Source of the DNA: Neoceratodus forsteri
Taxonomy: Eukaryota > Chordata > Ceratodontiformes > Ceratodontidae
NCBI GenBank assembly: GCA_016271365.2
Contig: CM028131.1
Span: 282,656,001-282,720,000, forward strand
Direction of reading: 5' to 3'
DNA: 64,000 nucleotides
Both the position numbers and the translations under genes were made by a program. Positions 52,846 through 63,325 of the stretch are shown here, one piece after another (the stretch's first letter is position 1; every line of letters starts with the position of its first letter). The notes beneath the pieces were generated by a model. That model ran no database searches, was not told where the DNA came from, and saw only the letters and a program-made list of their open reading frames with translations.

Positions 52846-53008
52846 TTCAAACAACATGAAGTCTTGCTATATTATAGACATTAGCAGTTTGATCCAGCTC
52901 TAGAACTGCCCTGGAGTGAAATGGTTAAAACCATTCCAAAATAGAATTTTGGCACGAGAGCAGCTCTATCTGTGTCATTTCAAACTTGAACTGTCAGATT
53001 CTTTACTC
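52846..53008 (+). repeat. DIRS-G left ITR
   Basis: Inverse complement of 58,279-58,478: AGTCTTGCTATATTATAGAC, TTTGATCCAGCTCTAGAACT, GAGTGAAATGGTTAAAACCA, CAAAATAGAATTTTG, GAGAGCAGCTCTATCTGTGT and CATTTCAAACTTGAACTGTC. A block at 52,996-53,047 just inside is nearly identical to DIRS-B. Confidence 0.92.
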
Positions 53009-53382
53009 CGCCTCAGTGAACAGTCGCTCCGGAGATTTCTCCTTCTGCTCGGTTCATTTCTCGGTTTAAAGAGTGTTTTCTCGGTTGGATTTAACGAGAA
53101 TAGTTTTATTTTAACCAAAACGTTCGGTTCAAGCTCTATCTGTGATAACCGTAAGTAAATGAAGGTTTTGTCTGTGTGGAACTTGTAAGTTATCGGTTCG
53201 GTTTTGAACCGATCAGTGGGTTAAAACTCATTTAAAACTAAAATTACTATTTTGAAGTGCGGTTCCGGTTCTTATCGGTTCTAAAAGCAGTTTATTACGT
53301 TTTTTCCAATATCCATGTACGGTTAGGAACCGATAAGGGTGTCTTCCCGTTAAAAGGGCAAGTTTTTGGTTAGGCTGGCATT

Positions 53383-54984
53383 ATGTCTGGTGAAACCCAA
53401 AAGAAAAACTGCCCATTGGTTTCAACACTGTGATGTTTGTGGGGAAGTCTGCTAAGCGCTGACCCACACACCACATGTGTTTATTGTCTGGTTTGACCAC
53501 CTCCAGTCAGACTGCCAGGTATGTAAGAATTTCCTGCAGCCACCCTGGAAAAAGATTGGGCAGGCTCAGGGAACGAGAGGCAAAAGTCCGCTGACCCGAT
53601 GGCCAGCCCGTTCGGTGCCAACCGGACCAGAGGGAGTGCCCTCTGACCAGGGCCAGACTTCCTCAGGCAAAAGAAAAGCTGGTTCTGAGGAACCAATTCC
53701 AGTAAAGAAAACAAGAAAATCATCGGGTCTGGAGTCCAAAATTCCTTCTCCAACTGCTGCAGAGATAGCAAAAGCCATACAGATTGTCCAGTCACTGTCT
53801 CAGGGTCCGTCCGAACCACCACTATCTGGTAAAAGGTCGGTTCGTCCGGTCCCAGTGGTTCAGGATTATGATATTGAGGAATTTTATGAACCAGAGGAGG
53901 GGGAGGAGGATTATGAACAGTATGAATGTGGCTGGGAAGGTCTGGGTGTGCCCATTGAACCGACATCTCCCCAGACAGACCTTTAGAATCTCCCCTGTGC
54001 TGTCTGAGTCCCATCTCATTTTATGTTTTATAAAAGTTGTTGAAACCCTCCAGCTTCCTTTAGAAGAGGCTGTGGATGAGCAAGAGGAGCCTGATTTTGT
54101 AGAAATGATGGATATTTCAGAGTCTAGGAGATTGTCTATTCCTTTACATAAGTCTTTTAGGAAACAAACAATTAAAATTTTAAAGCTCCTAATTCTGTGC
54201 CTCCTGTAGATAAAAGATGGACAGAAGGTATACATTGTCAGGCCCTGATACAGAATTCCTTTCTCAGCAATGCAGTCATGTTAGTAGTTCAGGCAGCTGC
54301 CTGTGATAAAGCTAATATTCCTTGGCTTCACATCCTCCTGACAAGGATTCCAGGAAGATTGATGCCATGGCAAAAAAACAGTATATGGCAGCTCTCTGGG
54401 ACTCAGGCAAGCAAATTATATGGCTTATGTAGCTAGGTATCAGAAATCTAGATGGGATACTGTTATGCATTAGCCAAGCAGGCCCATGGCCAGCTGGCTA
54501 GTGAACTAGAACAGGTGGCTGCTGATGGCATTGAAGCCTCAGGTTCAGTTTCATGCTGCTGTGGATGTTAATGATGTTTCCTCTAGGGTCATGGCCACAT
54601 CTGTAGCTTTTCGTAGGTTGGCCTGGCTCAGGTGTACTAGTTTGTCACAGGATACCCGGACTAAGGCTATGGATTTTCCTGTGGTGGGAAATTCTCTGTT
54701 TGGAGAGCAGACAGAGAATTACATGAAGAAGATGGATGAATTTAGGACTACTTACAAGAGTGCCCAGGCTAAGGAGCGGCAAGCCACTCCTCAAAGGCAT
54801 GCCCCAGGGGTAGGGTAGGCCTTTTCACAGGCCTTTCTGCCAGACTCAGGCCTTCTCTGCCTATGCTCAGAGGGGCTTCTTCAGAGGCAGGGCAGACGAG
54901 GGGTGGCAGACCTGCTCCCACCCCCAGCCTAAAGCTCCTAGAAACAGGCGCCCTGATGGGGTGCCCAGGACGATTCTCCTGTAC
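53383..54984 (+). pseudogene. DIRS-G gag-like ORF1 (multiple frameshifts)
   Basis: The ATG at 53,383 opens MSGETQKKN, homologous to MSEKPKRK of DIRS-B. A stop soon follows, and the Cys-rich cluster (HTTCVYCL, DCQVCK) is split between frames by single-base losses around 53,450-53,530. The basic/acidic middle is open at 53,477-53,986 (GSEEPIPVKKTRKSSGLESK, PTAAEIAKAIQIVQSL, EEFYEPEEGEEDYEQYECG). The C-terminal domain at 54,525-54,818 has DVNDVSSRVMATSVAFRRLA, LSQDTRTKAMDFPVVGNSLF and YMKKMDEFRTTYKSAQAKER. Compared with B, the lesions look like many independent 1-nt deletions. Confidence 0.82.
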
Positions 54985-56790
54985 CAGTGGGGGCAGGCTG
55001 GCTTACTTCAGTCAGAATTGGGCTTCTTTAACCTCAGACAAGTGGGTTCTGGAAGTAGTAAGCCAGGGTCTGGTTCTCAGCTTCAAAAGTTTCCCAAGTT
55101 GAGAAGCAGACTTTTCTACCTGCAAGTGCTTCAGAGACCCTCGCTCTGGAAACAGAGGTCTCATCCCTGTTAGCTCAGAGCAGTAGAAAGGGTTCCTCCT
55201 GCATTAGGGCAGGGGTCTGTATTCCAGATACTTCCTTACCCCAAAAAAGACAGGAGAATGGCGGCCCATTTTAGATCTCAGATATCTGAACAAGCATCTT
55301 TTGAAACCAAAGTTCAAAATGGTAACTCTGGCAATGATTTTACCTTCCCTAAGGCCAGGGGACTGGCTAGCCTCCCTGGACCTCAAGGATGCCTATTTCC
55401 ATGTCCTAATCAGAAGATCCCATCGAAAGTACCTCAGATTCGAACTGCTCTTAGGTCATTACCAGTTCAGAGCAATGCCCTTCGGCCTTACCTCTGCTCC
55501 AAGGGTATTCACAAAGTGTCTAGCAGTGGCAGTGGCCCACTTAAGGAGGCAGAGGATTGCTGTTTTTCCCTATCTAGACGACTGGCTCATTGTAGGCCAG
55601 TCCCCAGAACAGGTAAAATCATACCTGCAGGTCACCCAGCAGCTTCTCACCTCCCTGGGTTTTCTGCTAAACCTACCAAAGTCGGTTCTGGAACCAGTCC
55701 AGGTACTCGCTTATAGGGGCAGAATTGACACAAGCTAGCCAGAGCCTTCTTCCCCCAAAAGGGTAAGGAATTTAGTGGCTCTGGCCTCTTCCTTCACTCT
55801 GCAGGTCTCGACCAGCAAGACACTTTCTGCAGCTCCTGGGGCACATGGCTGCATCCACAGCTGTTGTGCAGGGAGCCAGATTTCAGATGAGAGACATTCA
55901 GTTTCACTTGAGAACCTTTTGGTCTCAGAGAAGAGACCCCTTTCCAAGTTAGTTCCAGTGACCTCAACCTTGATCCTAGCTCTCCAGTGGTGGCAGGATC
56001 AGAGCAATTTAAGAGCGGGGGTTCCCTTCATTTCCCCTTCTCACGACTTGACTCTCACTACAGATGCTTCCCTTCTGGGTTGGAGAGCCCACATGGGCGA
56101 CCTTTCCACTCAGGGAGTTTGGTCCCCCCAGGAATCTCTGTTCCACATCAATTTGCTGGAACTCAGAGCTGTCTTTTTAGCTCTTCAAGTTTTTTCTGCA
56201 TCTGTCCACGACAAGGTGATACAGGTCAGAACAGACAACACCACAACAATGTGGTACATCAACAAACAGGGGGGCACTCGGTCTCGGCTTAGGCACCAAG
56301 GCAATGAAGTTGTGGTCTCTGGCCTATTCCCAGAACACTTCCCTCATAGCAGTTCATCTTCCAGGAAGGACAATGTCCTAGCGGATGCCCTCAGCAGGAT
56401 TTCCCAGGGCCATCACGAATGGTCCCTGGATCCTCAAGTGCTGGGGATAGTTTTTGCCAGGTGGGGCATCCCTCAGATAGATCTTTTTGCAGCCCCAGAC
56501 AATCACAAACTTCCTCTGTTCTGTTACAGGCCTCCAGTGCTGGGCTCAGTTCTCCTGGATGCCCTTCTTCTGGATTGGGAGGGGAAGTTCCTCTATGCTT
56601 TCCCCACCTTTCCTCTCCTATTCAAAGTACTAGTCAAAATCAGATCTCAGCCTTGCAGGGTGATTCTGATTGCCCCGGATTGGGCCAGGCAGCCCTGGTA
56701 CCCACTCCTTCTGTCTCTGACAGTCCATCTTCCCCTGTGCTTCCCCAGGAATCACAATCTGTTGACTTGTGCCCTGGGAAGGGTTTAGTA
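54985..56790 (+). pseudogene. DIRS-G reverse transcriptase/RNase H (frameshifted)
   Basis: The N-terminal RT leader lies in broken frames (54,985-55,300). The palm at 55,301-55,738 has FKMVTLAMILPSLRPGDWLA, SLDLKDAYFHVLIRRSHRKY, FRAMPFGLTSAPRVFTKCLA and the catalytic FPYLDDWLIVG. A frame change at about 55,735 leads into 55,775-56,788, with TLTTDASLLGWRAHMGDL, LELRAVFLALQVF, VRTDNTTTMWYINKQGG, KDNVLADALSR, then the linker GIPQIDLFAAPDNHK and APDWARQPWYPLLLSL. The RT Asp-Asp and the RNase H acidic residues are present. It was recently functional in appearance, with only indels breaking it. Confidence 0.88.
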
Positions 56791-57853
56791 TCCGGACCTC
56801 AAATCCCTCAACCTTAAGGCCTGGCTCTTGAGGAGTTAGAGTTTGCTGATTTACACCTCTCTCAGGGTGTTCTTGAGATCCTAAAGGCTTATAGAAAGCC
56901 TTCCACTAGGGCTACTTATAGTTCTAAATGGAAAAGGTTTTCCATTTGGTGTGCTGGGAAAATATTTCCCAGAATCTGCTGAATTACCCATTTTGTTAGA
57001 TTACATGGTACATCTTAATTCCTTGGGTCTCAGACCAACTACCCTGAGAGTTCATTTGGCAGCTGTATCTGCTTTTGTGTCAGCAGGAAAGTCATCCCTC
57101 TTCCTCTCATCCTGTGTTTTCCAAGTTTTTAAGGGATTACTCCATACTAATCCTCCTTTGAACCGCCCTGCTTGGGACCTTAATGTTTGCATTGCCCAGT
57201 TAATGCAACTCCTTTGAATCTCTGCCTTCTGCAGAGCTTAAGTACCTAACTTGGAAAACTGTTTTTCTAGTGGCTATCACTTCTGCCAGGCGCATAAGTG
57301 AATTGCAAGCCTTGTCAGTGGAGACTGACTTTATTTCTTTCCACAGGGATAAGGTAGTCCTTAGGACTAATAGGAAGTTTTGCCTAAGGTGGTTTCAGAT
57401 TTCCATCTTAATCAATCTATCTCCTTCCAGTATTTTTCACTGATCACTCCTCTTCTGGTGAGAGGAGGTTGCACAGCCTGGATGTTAAGAGAGCTCTTAG
57501 TTATTATATAGAGTGCACCAAAGGTTACAGGTTCAATCCTCCAACTTTCCTTACCTATGGTGAAGTTGGGAAAGGCAAACCTGCCACTAAGAGATCAATA
57601 GCCAGATGGATTGTCTCTTGTATCCAATTTTGTTATCAGAAAGTGGGCAGAGCCCCCTGGTTTGAGGGCTCATTCTACCAGGGGTACAGCTGCGTCTCTA
57701 GCTGCTGCCAGAGACATTCCTTTATTAGAGATTTGCCAGGCTGCTACTTGGAAAACGGTACACACTTTTACCAAGCATTACTCCCTGGATGTCCAGGCCA
57801 GGAGAGATGCTCGGTTTGGCACAGCTGTTATTCAGAGCCTATTCCCTAAGTAG
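56791..57853 (+). pseudogene. DIRS-G tyrosine recombinase (frameshifted, catalytic residues present)
   Basis: The core-binding domain at about 56,830-56,960 has LEFADLHLSQGVLEILKAYR and SSKWKRFSIWCAGK, then a frame change. The catalytic domain carries TSARRISELQALS near 57,280 (Arg I), RDKVVLRTNRKF, then frame changes at about 57,385 and 57,545. The last part (57,611-57,853) has AHSTRGTAASLAAARDIPLL (box II intact), ATWKTVHTFTKHYSLD (nucleophile Tyr) and IQSLFPK. With B it is the most complete set of YR catalytic residues in the window. Confidence 0.87.
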
Positions 57854-57892
57854 GTTCTGCCCCTCCTCCATGGAGGTACTGCTGTGTATTCT

Positions 57893-57992
57893 GTTAATGT
57901 CTATAATATAGCAAGACTTCATGTTATTTGAAGAAAAAATTACTCACCTTAGTAATGTTGTTTCTTCTAATGGAGTCTTGCTATATTATAGA
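57893..57992 (+). repeat. DIRS-G ICR
   Basis: TTAATGTCTATAATATAGCA, then AGACTTCATGTTATTTG complements the left end. TTACTCACCTTAGTAATG, then TCTTGCTATATTATAGACC complements the right end. The junction is TTTGAAGAAAAAATT, as in DIRS-B. Confidence 0.9.
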
Positions 57993-58278
57993 CCTCCCCC
58001 CCAACCTGCCCCTCTCAGAACCTCTACTTGGTGGGGTGCGGGCAACTTAGTGTGGGCACTACTTATGTCCTGTTAGCATTTTGTCCCTTTGGGACTTTGG
58101 GGTATGTAGTGTATGTGTGTGTGTGTTTTATTATACTTATGTTCCATTTTCTATTATTAGAATGGTGTTAGTATTTCTGGTCCCTGACTTGAGTCTTGGG
58201 TGTTGGGACCATCAATGGTTGTTATTATTTAGGTAGCCATTTGGCTAGTGTAGGTTACAGCTTCCACACAGACCTTAG

Positions 58279-58478
58279 TGAGTTTGGCTCAGAAAGATCT
58301 GACAGTTCAAGTTTGAAATGACACAGATAGAGCTGCTCTCGTGACAAAATTCTATTTTGGAATGGTTTTAATCATTTCACTCCGGGGCAGTTCTAGAGCT
58401 GGATCAAACTGCTAATGTCTATAACATAGCAAGACTCCATTAGAAGAAACAACATTACTAAGGTGAGTAATTTTTTCT
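58279..58478 (+). repeat. DIRS-G right ITR
   Basis: Inverse complement of 52,846-53,008. It ends CATTACTAAGGTGAGTAAT then a T run and C, next to DIRS-F RT coding sequence. It contains the ATTACT-AAGGTG-AGTAAT inverted repeat found in DIRS-B. Confidence 0.9.
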
Positions 58479-60160
58479 TTCAAGCCCTCTGCTACAAAAG
58501 GCAGTGGAACCAGTCCCTTCCAACCAGATGGGAAAAGGCCTATATCCAAGGTAGTTCCTCACAATAAAGAAAACAGGGGAGTGGTGACCCATTCTAGACC
58601 TCAGATACTTAAATAAGTATTTGTCTAAACCAAAATTCAAGATGGTTACCTTGGCTACCATACTACCCACCCTAAGACAGGGAGACTGGTTAGCATCCCT
58701 GGATCTGAAGGATGCCTACTTTCACATCCCAATCAGAAGGTCACACAGAAAGTACCTCAGGTTCAGGTTGCCATCAGGTCATTACCAATTCAGGGCAGTG
58801 CCTTTCGGACTGACATTTGCTCCAAGGGTGTTCACAAAATGTCTAGCTGTGGTAGTGGAACACATAAGGAGACAAGGGGTGTCAGAGTTCCCCTACGTAG
58901 ATGACTGGCTCATAGTGGGCCAGTCACACCAGCAAGTAAAGGAGGCCCTGTCAATAACACAAGACACTCTCTACTCACTGGGGTTTCTGGTGAATCACGA
59001 AAAGTCAGTTTTGGAGCCAGTCCAGCTGCTCAGATTCATAGGGGCAGAACTGGATACCAAAAGAGGGATGGCTTACCTGCCTCAGGACAGGGTAGACAAC
59101 CTTATCCAGGTGGCCAGTTCCTTCAGACTTCATGTCTCCAGGCCAGCAAGGCACTTCCTGCAATTGCTAGGCCATATGGCAGCTTCTACAGCAACCGTGT
59201 CAGGGGCCAGTTTCCAGATGATAGATATTCAATTTCATTTAAGAGATCACTGGCTCCAGAGAATGGATTCTTTCTCAGAGCTAGTGCCAGTAACAGCCAT
59301 TTTTCTCCAAGCCCTTCAGTGGTGGCAGGAAAAGGGCAGTCTCAGGCAAGGGGTACCCTTCTTGCATCAGGTTCCCTCTCTGGTACTCACAACCGATGCC
59401 TCCCTCCTAAGGTGGGGAGCACATCTGGGGAATCACACTGCACATGGCACGTGGGAAAAGCAGGAATCCCTCCTGTACATCAACCTCTTGGAGCTCAGAG
59501 CAGTTCTTCTGGCTCTTCAGTCATTCCACAATCTGATAAATGAAAGGTGGTCCAGACAACACAACCACCGTGCACTACATAAACATAAACAAGCAAGGGG
59601 GCACAAGGTCAACTCCCCTCTGCACAGAGGCAATGAGAATCTGGGCATTTGATTACTCTCTGAATGTTTCCCTCTCAACTGTCCACCTTCCAGGCAAGGA
59701 CAATATCTTGGCGGATGCCCTCAGCAGAATAAATCGGAACCATCATGAGTGGTCACTGAACAAGCAGGTCTTGGAGACTATTTTCAGGAGATGGGGCACC
59801 CCAGAGGTGGATCTATTCGCTGCCCCAGACAACCACCAACTCCCAGAGTATTGCTGCAGGCCCCCCATCAAGGGCACAATTCCTCTGGATGCACTTCTGC
59901 TGGATTGGACAGGGAGGTTCCTGTATGCCTTCCCTCTCCTACTGAAAACGTTAAACAAACTCAGGCTTCAGCCAGCCTCAGTGATCCTCATTGCCCCAGA
60001 CTGGGCCAGACAGCCTTGGTATTCCATGATCCTGTTATTGTCGGTAGCCAAGTCAAATAGTTTTCCCAGGAGGTACAACCTGTTGTCATCCTCACAGGGC
60101 AGGATCATGTATCCCAATCTGCTGTCCCTCAGACTCAAAGCATGGTTCTTGAAGACTTAG
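58479..60160 (+). pseudogene. DIRS-F reverse transcriptase/RNase H, main part
   Basis: Continuation of the RT cut by DIRS-G. It begins TTCAAGCCCTCTGC (VQALC in frame). After some early frame changes, 58,621-59,652 is one long frame: FKMVTLATILPTLRQGDWLA, SLDLKDAYFHIPIRRSHRKY, FRAVPFGLTFAPRVFTKCLA, the catalytic FPYVDDWLIVG (YVDD instead of YLDD), LGFLVNHEKSVLEPVQLL, SRPARHFLQLLGHMAA, VLTTDASLLRWGAHLGNH (Gly to Arg) and LELRAVLLALQSF. A frame change near 59,540 leads to 59,540-60,160 with DNTTTVHYI, HLPGKDNILADALSR and APDWARQPWYSM. This is the longest nearly intact RT in the window. Confidence 0.9.
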
Positions 60161-61360
60161 AGTATGCAGATTTACATCTTTTAGAAGGAGTCATGGATAT
60201 ATACTGAGAGTCTCCAGAAAGCCTTCTACCAAGAAAACCTATGCTTCCAAATGGAAGAGATTTTCGATTTGGTGTCAGAGTAAGGGGTTACTGTAGACCA
60301 TACCCAAGGCAATCTCTCTACAGTTCTGGACTATATGACCCATTTGCATTCTACAGGGTTAAGTATTTCCACCCTGAAAGTGCACCTGGCAGCTGTTTGA
60401 GCTTATTTATCAGCAGGTAAGGCATCTTCTTTGGCTTCGAAGCCAATATTCAAGAAGTTTTTTTAAGGGATTACTGTATTTGCACCCACCACACAGGGAG
60501 CGTGCTCCCATGTGGGATCTGAACATTTGTATTTCCCAACTTATGCAGTCTCTCTTTGAGCCCGTGTCTACTGCAGACCTCAAATATGTGATTTGGAAAA
60601 CAGTGTTCCTGGTAGCCATTACCTCTGCTAGAAGGATCAGCGAGCTCCAGGCACTGTCCATAGAGACAAAATAGTTCTGAGAACTAACAGGAGATTTTTG
60701 CCTAAGGTGGTATCAGAGTTCCACCTCAACCAGTCTATAACGTTGCCAGTCTTCTTCACAGACCATTCCACCTCAGGTGAGCGCAGGCTGCACAGCCTGG
60801 ATGAGAAAAGGGCAGTCAGCTACTATCTTGACCACACAAAGGGTCTCAGACGGGATCAAACCCAGTTCTTCGTCACTTATGGAGAGGTGGGAAAAGGAAA
60901 ACCTGCCACAGAATGATCCATTGCACGATGGATTGTAGCCTGTATTCAGTTTTGCTATAGCAAGGTGGGCAGGCAACCACCTGCAGGCCTCAGGGCCCAT
61001 TCTACCAGTTGTAACTTAACCTTTCATTGTCTTAATCACTGTATTTGTATTCTGTAACTGTACTAACTGTACTTGTGTAATAGATTTGTTATATGTGACG
61101 TAGAACCTTTGTAAAAGAGTCTATGACTCAAAGGTATATCTGATTCTTCCGAAATAAATAAAAGAAATAAAAAAAAATTAAAAACTAGGGGTACTGCAGC
61201 TTCTCTAGCAGCTGCTAGATGTATCCCTGTAGTGGACATTTGCAAGGCTGCAACTTGGAAAGCAGTGCACACATTCACAAAACATTATTGTCTAGATGTC
61301 CAGGCCAGAGGTGATGCTAGGTTTGGCACAGTAGTCCTGCAGAACCTGTTTCCTAAATAG
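60161..61360 (+). pseudogene. DIRS-F tyrosine recombinase split by a small insertion
   Basis: The N-terminal domain at 60,150-60,410 is in broken frames (LEYADLHLLEGVMDIY, then WKRFSIW-like sequence in another frame). The catalytic domain has TSARRISELQALS near 60,630 (Arg I), TNRRFLPKVVSEFHLNQSIT and DEKRAVSYYLDHTKGLRRDQ (60,698-60,916), a stop at 60,914-60,916, then RAHST at about 61,010. There a 178-bp insertion (61,012-61,189) separates HST from the expected Arg. After it the reading resumes with GTAASLAAARCIPVVDIC, AVHTFTKHYCLD (nucleophile Tyr) and LQNLFPK, stop at about 61,360. The box II motif is thus physically split. Confidence 0.85.
61012..61189 (+). mobile_element. Poly-A-tailed retro-insertion in the DIRS-F recombinase
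   Basis: 178 bp of AT-rich sequence with repeated CTGTACTAACTGTAC-like runs and the tail GAAATAAATAAAAGAAATAA, then poly-A and TTAAAAAC. It sits between CATTCTACCAG and TAGGGGTACTGC, which are contiguous in B and G. The A-rich 3' end fits a 5'-truncated LINE tail or SINE. A short possible target repeat (ACCAG/ACTAG) is not exact. Confidence 0.75.
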
Positions 61361-61398
61361 GTTATAGGTCCACCTCCAAAGGCACTGCTTGGTAATAT

Positions 61399-61495
61399 GC
61401 GTAAGTCAGAATACAGTAAGATTTCCTGGAGTTTGAAGAAAAAATGACTCACCATAGTAATCTTGATTCTTCTAAGGGAATCTTACTGTATTCTG
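61399..61495 (+). repeat. DIRS-F ICR
   Basis: GCGTAAGTCAGAATACAGTA, then AGATTTCCTGGAGTTTG complements the left end. ATGACTCACCATAGTAATC, then GGGAATCTTACTGTATTC complements the right end. The right-end half preserves ACCATAGT sequence that is deleted from the actual right terminus at 61,928-61,935. Confidence 0.88.
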
Positions 61496-61747
61496 AGCTC
61501 CCTCCCTTTCTCCCGTACAAGAAACCTATGGCCACTGCACTACAGCTGTAGTAGAGATGTTGCAAACCTGGGGGTCTGTTGTGTTCTGTTTTTGGGCATC
61601 TGTGACTTGAGTTTTAGTGATGCCACTTTAAAGTTCTTTTTTTCAAAGAGGGGGTAAATCCCTTATTCATACCCTATTGTTGGTTGAAGAGGGTTGTTGT
61701 TATTATTATTATCATTTTAATAGTAGGAAACTGCTTAGTGCAGGCTT

Positions 61748-61945
61748 CATAAGAATCTGACAGTTTAGAACTGTTTACTAGGGACAGCGATTTGAAAACC
61801 GAGCTCGAACCTAGCATTCCATCATTTGCATAGGTTCTATTAACCATTTCGGCTCCGGGGCAGTCCTATGATGAGACCATGCTGCATAAGTCAGAATACA
61901 GTAAGATTCCCTTAGAAGAAACAAGATTATTGTCATTTTTTTCTT
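61748..61945 (+). repeat. DIRS-F right ITR (small terminal deletion)
   Basis: Inverse complement of 50,696-50,860, with GAATCTGACAGTTTAGAACT, CGAGCTCGAACCTAGC, CATTCCATCATTTGC and GCATAAGTCAGAATACAGTA. It ends ACAAGATTATTGTCATTTTT. Compared with the ICR, about 10 bp covering the CTATGGTGAG part of the core-like motif are missing. Confidence 0.87.
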
Positions 61946-63325
61946 TTGATCAGTGTTACCCATATTTGGCAAATTCTACCGTTTTAAAATTTGTCTTTTT
62001 GTCGTCATAGATACCAAAGCACAGATTTTTTTCTCCGTATCTGATAATCCATAACCCTGTAAGTTATTCAATATATAAAATTTGTGATCCAAAGGTATGG
62101 TTTTCCCTAACAAAATTTTCCAAATTCTTTTTGTGTAAATTTCCACCATTTTTGTATTGTTTTGCATTTCCACAACATGTGAGTAAGATTTCCTTCTTCC
62201 CCATATAAATGCCAACAGTGCTTATTTGTGTTTTTTGTAAAATGTGAAAATGATGACGGGGTTATATATATATATATGATCTGTGGTTTTATACTGAATG
62301 CTTTTGGTTTTTTTGCATTTGAATATAGTTTATTTGCGTTGTTTCTTATGCACCAAATGTTTTCTTATATGGTGTCTTCGAGTTCTTGTTCCCATTAACC
62401 CTTATAAAAGATAATTTTTTTGTAGCTGAGCAGAATTAAGATCCAGTAATTGTTTGTATACTTGAGCTACAATGCTCATTTTACTATGTAGTTCGCTGTT
62501 TTGCTATATATCTGGGCAACAATATGTAATGTTTTTACCCATTTGTTTTTTTATGGTGTTAAATTTATTTTTCAAAAACATGTACAGGTACCAATCATCC
62601 TCTAACTTATTAATTTCTGTGTAAGTTCTGAATTTTGTAATTGGTATAAAGTCACAGTTTTCTAATAAGTCAATCCAATTTACCAAATTGGCATTTATTA
62701 GAGCATGTTTCCATATATGTTTCCTCTGTATCAAAGAATCCTTTAGAAGTGGAAGGATGCTAGAATGTAAAACATGGTTTTTAACCTTAGTTTTTTGCAC
62801 CCATATTTTACATGACTGTGCTACATTCTTAACTATGGTATTGATGTTAGCTTTAAAAAAAAAATAGTGTTTTGGGATATAATGTCTTGAATTACTAAAT
62901 TAGAACAGGTCTTATTTGAATATACCTGTGGCAATGAAATGTATCTGCCTAATTTGTCTATTTCATACTTTGATTTATCTGACCACAAAAAAAAGCGGTT
63001 TTCATCCTAATTGCTCTAAAGTAATAAAGTGGATCTGGGCAACCCATTCCGCCATGAGATCTAAGAATAGTTATATTTGCCCAAGCTCTTCTAGGAGATG
63101 CTCCCTGCCAGAGGAATTTCACAAAAATATGTTTAACATTAGAAAACCATTTGTCTGAAAATTTCCCCACAACTCCTTGATAAAGATAAATGCATTAAGT
63201 GTGGCATTATTGACATTTTTAATCTTTCTACTCTACCCCAAAGGGAAAAAGACAAATTCTCTCAACCTTCTAGTAGTTTTTATTTTATTTTGACATATAC
63301 TAAATTTTGATTGATATCTATCTAT
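61946..63325 (-). pseudogene. L1/Tx1-like ORF2 fragment, proximal segment
   Basis: The minus strand encodes the region after the RT core of an L1-type ORF2. From 63,290 downward it reads NLSFSLWGRVERLKMSIMP, then VKFLWQGASPRRAWANIT and SHGGMGCPDPLYYFRAI near 63,030-63,130 (the F-x-W-G-x-x-x-P-R and G-G-x-G-x-P-x-x-x-x-Y blocks of L1). A Trp/His-rich region follows, with MQKTKVKNHVLHS and WKHALINANLVNWIDLLENC (62,504-62,800). The end is FIWGRRKSYSHVVEMQNN to TTKRQILKR at 61,976. The continuation WIHIFCELMYLEK is at 50,606-50,695, beyond DIRS-F. Frames are broken and no catalytic RT motif lies in the window. Confidence 0.8.

Larger units (their letters stand above)
52846..58478 (+). mobile_element. 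DIRS-G, complete DIRS nested in the RT gene of DIRS-F
   Basis: A plus-strand DIRS of about 5.6 kb with left ITR (52,846-53,008), gag, RT/RNase H, YR, ICR (57,893-57,992) and right ITR (58,279-58,478). It is the same family as DIRS-B by proteins and terminal ends (CAAACAACATGAAGTCTTGC at the left, CATTACTAAGGTGAGTAAT at the right), but the central ITR differs. TTCAA is present at both junctions (52,846-52,850 and 58,479-58,483), consistent with a recombination core rather than a staggered-cut duplication. Several single-base deletions break gag, RT and YR. Confidence 0.92.
50696..61945 (+). mobile_element. DIRS-F, DIRS element nested in an L1-like ORF2 and carrying DIRS-G
   Basis: A plus-strand DIRS of about 5.6 kb once DIRS-G (52,846-58,478) is removed. 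Order: left ITR (50,696-50,860), short gag, RT start, DIRS-G, RT/RNase H, YR with a small insertion, ICR (61,399-61,495) and right ITR (61,748-61,945). It is related to B and G in proteins but has its own ITR. Its outer flanks on both sides encode one minus-strand L1-type ORF2, so the target is known. RT/RNase H is relatively well kept; gag and YR are broken. Confidence 0.9.

Noticed and set aside
60405..60425. CAG-GTAAGG in the DIRS-F recombinase as a splice donor of a conserved intron
   Set aside because: The equivalent positions in B (CAGGTAAAC) and G (CAGGAAAGT) are not conserved as donors, and the sequence after them is coding in all three copies.
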